Part shown: positions 61,711-64,000 of the stretch, piece by piece
Layout of the letters: every line of letters begins with the position of its first letter
Position numbering within the stretch: the stretch's first letter is position 1
NCBI RefSeq assembly: GCF_013348745.1
Contig: NZ_CP054666.1
Location: 186,001 to 250,000 of the forward strand
Origin: Mycoplasma sp. OR1901
Lineage (GTDB): Bacteria > Bacillota_I > Bacilli_A > Mycoplasmatales > Metamycoplasmataceae
Length of the DNA: 64,000 nt
Direction of reading: 5' to 3'
Translations under genes and position numbers: made by a program
Notes under the pieces: model-generated
Database searches by the model: none
Seen by the model: only the letters and a program-made list of their open reading frames with translations
Told to the model about the DNA's origin: nothing

Positions 61711-64000
61711 TTATTTTAAGTCTGATGAATTTTTAATTGGCTCGTATTCAGTTAATTTTTCATTAAATTGGAATTCAGATGGTACATTCTCTTTTTCAAA
61801 ACCGTTTTTAAATAGTCATGTTTTTTTAGGTCCTTTTTTCTTCATTTCTTCACGATATGAATTTTTTTGTTCTTTTCCACCACCATAAATTAAGTCATAT
61901 TGTGGTGAATTATATTCACCAAATAAACCTTTATAATCATATCCTTCAGATCTAAAAGCTGATGATAGACCAGTTTTAGCACCTGGGAAACTAGCGTGAT
62001 ATACTGAAACCATTTCGTTATTCTTTGTTCTTATACCACTACCTGAAGCTCCACCACCTGGGACATAGTTTCTAGGTAAGTATTCTAAACCGTATAGTAT
62101 ATATTTTTTATCATCATTAGAAACATATAAGTTTTTGAATGGTACATGTTTTGCACCAACTGTTGGAGATGAAATAAACGCATCTACAACTCCTGGTTTA
62201 TCAATGAAACCACGTCATGCAACGTTATATGATAAGAAATTACCTCTATCTAATTTTTCTTTTGTTGCTTTATCAAAACCATCTTCAGAAACTGTTAACT
62301 TATAAAAGTTACCATCAGCGTTTGTTCACATACTGTAACCATATTCACGTGCTTTGATTTCATCGCTTTCTTCGTATTGTTCGATAAATCAATCAAGTCA
62401 AGTTGTAGTTTTACTTTTTGGATAACCTAAAATAATTAATTGATCTAAAGTGTTTAAATCAAAATTTTGAGAATAAATAGGGTTATTAATTTTATTGTAA
62501 TCTTTTAAATATGATGTTGATTTAAATTTAACTTTATCTTTTTCTTCTCAATTTGCATAATCGTTTGTTATTCATTTTGCAAACTCTTCTGGTGTTTTAT
62601 TATCTAAATATTGTTTATCGAATTTTGCAAAATCAATTTCAATTATTGAGAAGTCTAAAAATTCTTCTACATCTTCATATTTAGTTTTTTGTTCATCGAT
62701 TAAATATTGTGAAGGTTTTGTATTTAAGTAATCCTTGGCATCGAAAATTCTTCTAACAGCTTTTCCTTTTACAGATGCTGTATTGTATTTTTCTTCGTCT
62801 AAAGGTATTACTTTAACTTTAGAATAGTCACCAGTTACAGCTTTTTTGTTAACGTTTGTCATTGACATACCAGTAAATCTATTTTCTTTTATAGCATCCG
62901 CAACGTGTAAGTTTGTTCCGAAGTAGAATTTTGTTGGGTAGTGACCATTCTCTGGAAGTTCGTAGTCCATAATTCACATAGTTCCCGCAGTAACATCTGA
63001 AGAATTAACAAATTTATTTTGAATATCTCACATGCTTTCTGCTTTATCAATAAACGCTTTAGCGTTATTTTTTGTTTCTTGTTTTATTTCTGGATCTTTA
63101 TTTATTTTATCTAAAACTTGATTTTTATAAACATTTAAATAGTCGGTGTATATTCTTGCGGCTCCATCTTCGTCACCATTCATTTGTTTTACCAATGCTC
63201 TAAACATTTCTATTGTGATTTCTTCTAAATATTCTTGACGTGGATTTTCCATTGTGTCACCACCAGCTTCTTTGATTCTTCTTATAAAATCATTTCTAGC
63301 ATTTTGGTCATTAATATGTTTTGCAAATTCTTCTAATCTCTCTGGATTCTTAATATGTTTTTTAAGTAGATTTTTTTGTGCTTCATCTTCACTTGCAAAG
63401 AAATTGTTAATTTCAATATGATAAGTTGAATAAGATGCATTTAAATAGTTTTTGTTTGTTATTCTTCTAGCTAAACCTTGTTCAAAACCTTGTTTTTTAC
63501 CAAGTGAGTCTACTCAAGAATCTTTTTTACCAATTTCCATTACGTCGTTTAATGCTAATCCTAAAACTTGATTATTATTTCCGTATTTTGGTAATGTGAA
63601 ACCTTTATAAGCTGCACTTTCGTATGGGCTGAAACCAACTTTGGCTGCTTCGGTATTAAAGTGATTTATATTATCTTGTGTGTTAGTGTTAATTTCTGGT
63701 CTAATTTTAGCTAAATCACCATTACTTTTAATATATCCTTTTAAAGCTGTTAGATAAATGTTATCGTCATACTTAAATTTATCAATTGGTGTTTTTTTAA
63801 TATACTCTTTGATTTCTTCGTTTGAAGTAGGTTTCTTTAGTCCACCTAATTCGATTCCACCATATTGTTGACCAGTTTCATCTAAACCTTGTTCATTTGA
63901 ATTAAAGCCACTTACTTTAATTTGTTTAACATCTGATGTTTGACCTGTTAATCTATTTATAAATGTTAAGTAAAAGACAACATTTCCAGTTCTGTTTGGA
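61711..64000 (-). CDS. DUF31-family surface serine protease (MIP-like), protease 2, 5' end outside window
   Basis: The frame is open from base 63999 down to TAA 61711-61713, 762 visible residues with TGA as Trp. The visible part aligns throughout with protease 1: MDYEL...FYFGTNLHVADAI with catalytic His codon 62905-62907, LDFSIIEID, and PGGGASGSGI with the likely nucleophile Ser codon 62044-62046. The triad therefore looks complete. The N-terminal roughly 200 residues, where a lipoprotein signal would be expected by analogy with protease 1, lie beyond 64000. It is convergent with giant gene E in the same way as protease 1 is with B. The substrate is not known; the family includes the immunoglobulin protease MIP. 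Confidence 0.88.

Overview
The window comes from a Mollicute that reads UGA as tryptophan, most likely a Mycoplasma-type species. The DNA is very AT-rich. Reading frames run through dozens of in-frame TGA codons at conserved tryptophan positions, whereas TGG is rare. No tRNA, rRNA or CRISPR was seen. The species cannot be named from this sequence.

About 90% of the window is a plus-strand array of five paralogous giant genes, A to E, each about 11.3-11.8 kb when complete. A (1-9113) lacks its 5' end and carries a frameshift near 5906. B (9311-21086) carries a frameshift at an A7 run (18233-18239). C (25329-37001, 3,890 aa), D (37665-49307, 3,880 aa) and E (50323-61584, 3,753 aa) are intact. 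Each complete copy starts with an N-terminal membrane segment without a lipobox. About 2,780 residues of roughly 50-residue helical units follow, reminiscent of GA/FIVAR-type three-helix bundles. A conserved tryptophan-containing linker then leads to a variable helical region and a shared C-terminal domain of about 270 residues. In C, D and E the linker tryptophan is residue 2813 in all three, while the C-terminal parts differ in length and in module content. This points to a length-constrained stalk with exchangeable tips.

The non-array genes sit around the giants. B and E are each followed, convergently, by a DUF31-type trypsin-like surface protease on the minus strand. The first (21130-24009, 959 aa) is a complete lipoprotein; the second (61711-64000) runs off the window. 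Both keep the TNLHV and G-A-S-G motifs. Between protease 1 and gene C lies a nitroreductase (24293-25033). The D-E spacer holds a decayed IS30-family element (about 49457-50009) with recognisable terminal inverted repeats. It also holds a hairpin closely resembling the protease 2 terminator, suggesting that a protease gene may once have followed D.

Taken together, this looks like a surface-protein locus that expands and diversifies by recombination between paralogs. Giant stalk proteins are paired with secreted-side proteases of the family that includes the mycoplasma immunoglobulin protease MIP. Any functional link between giants and proteases is inference from gene order and a shared repeat type.
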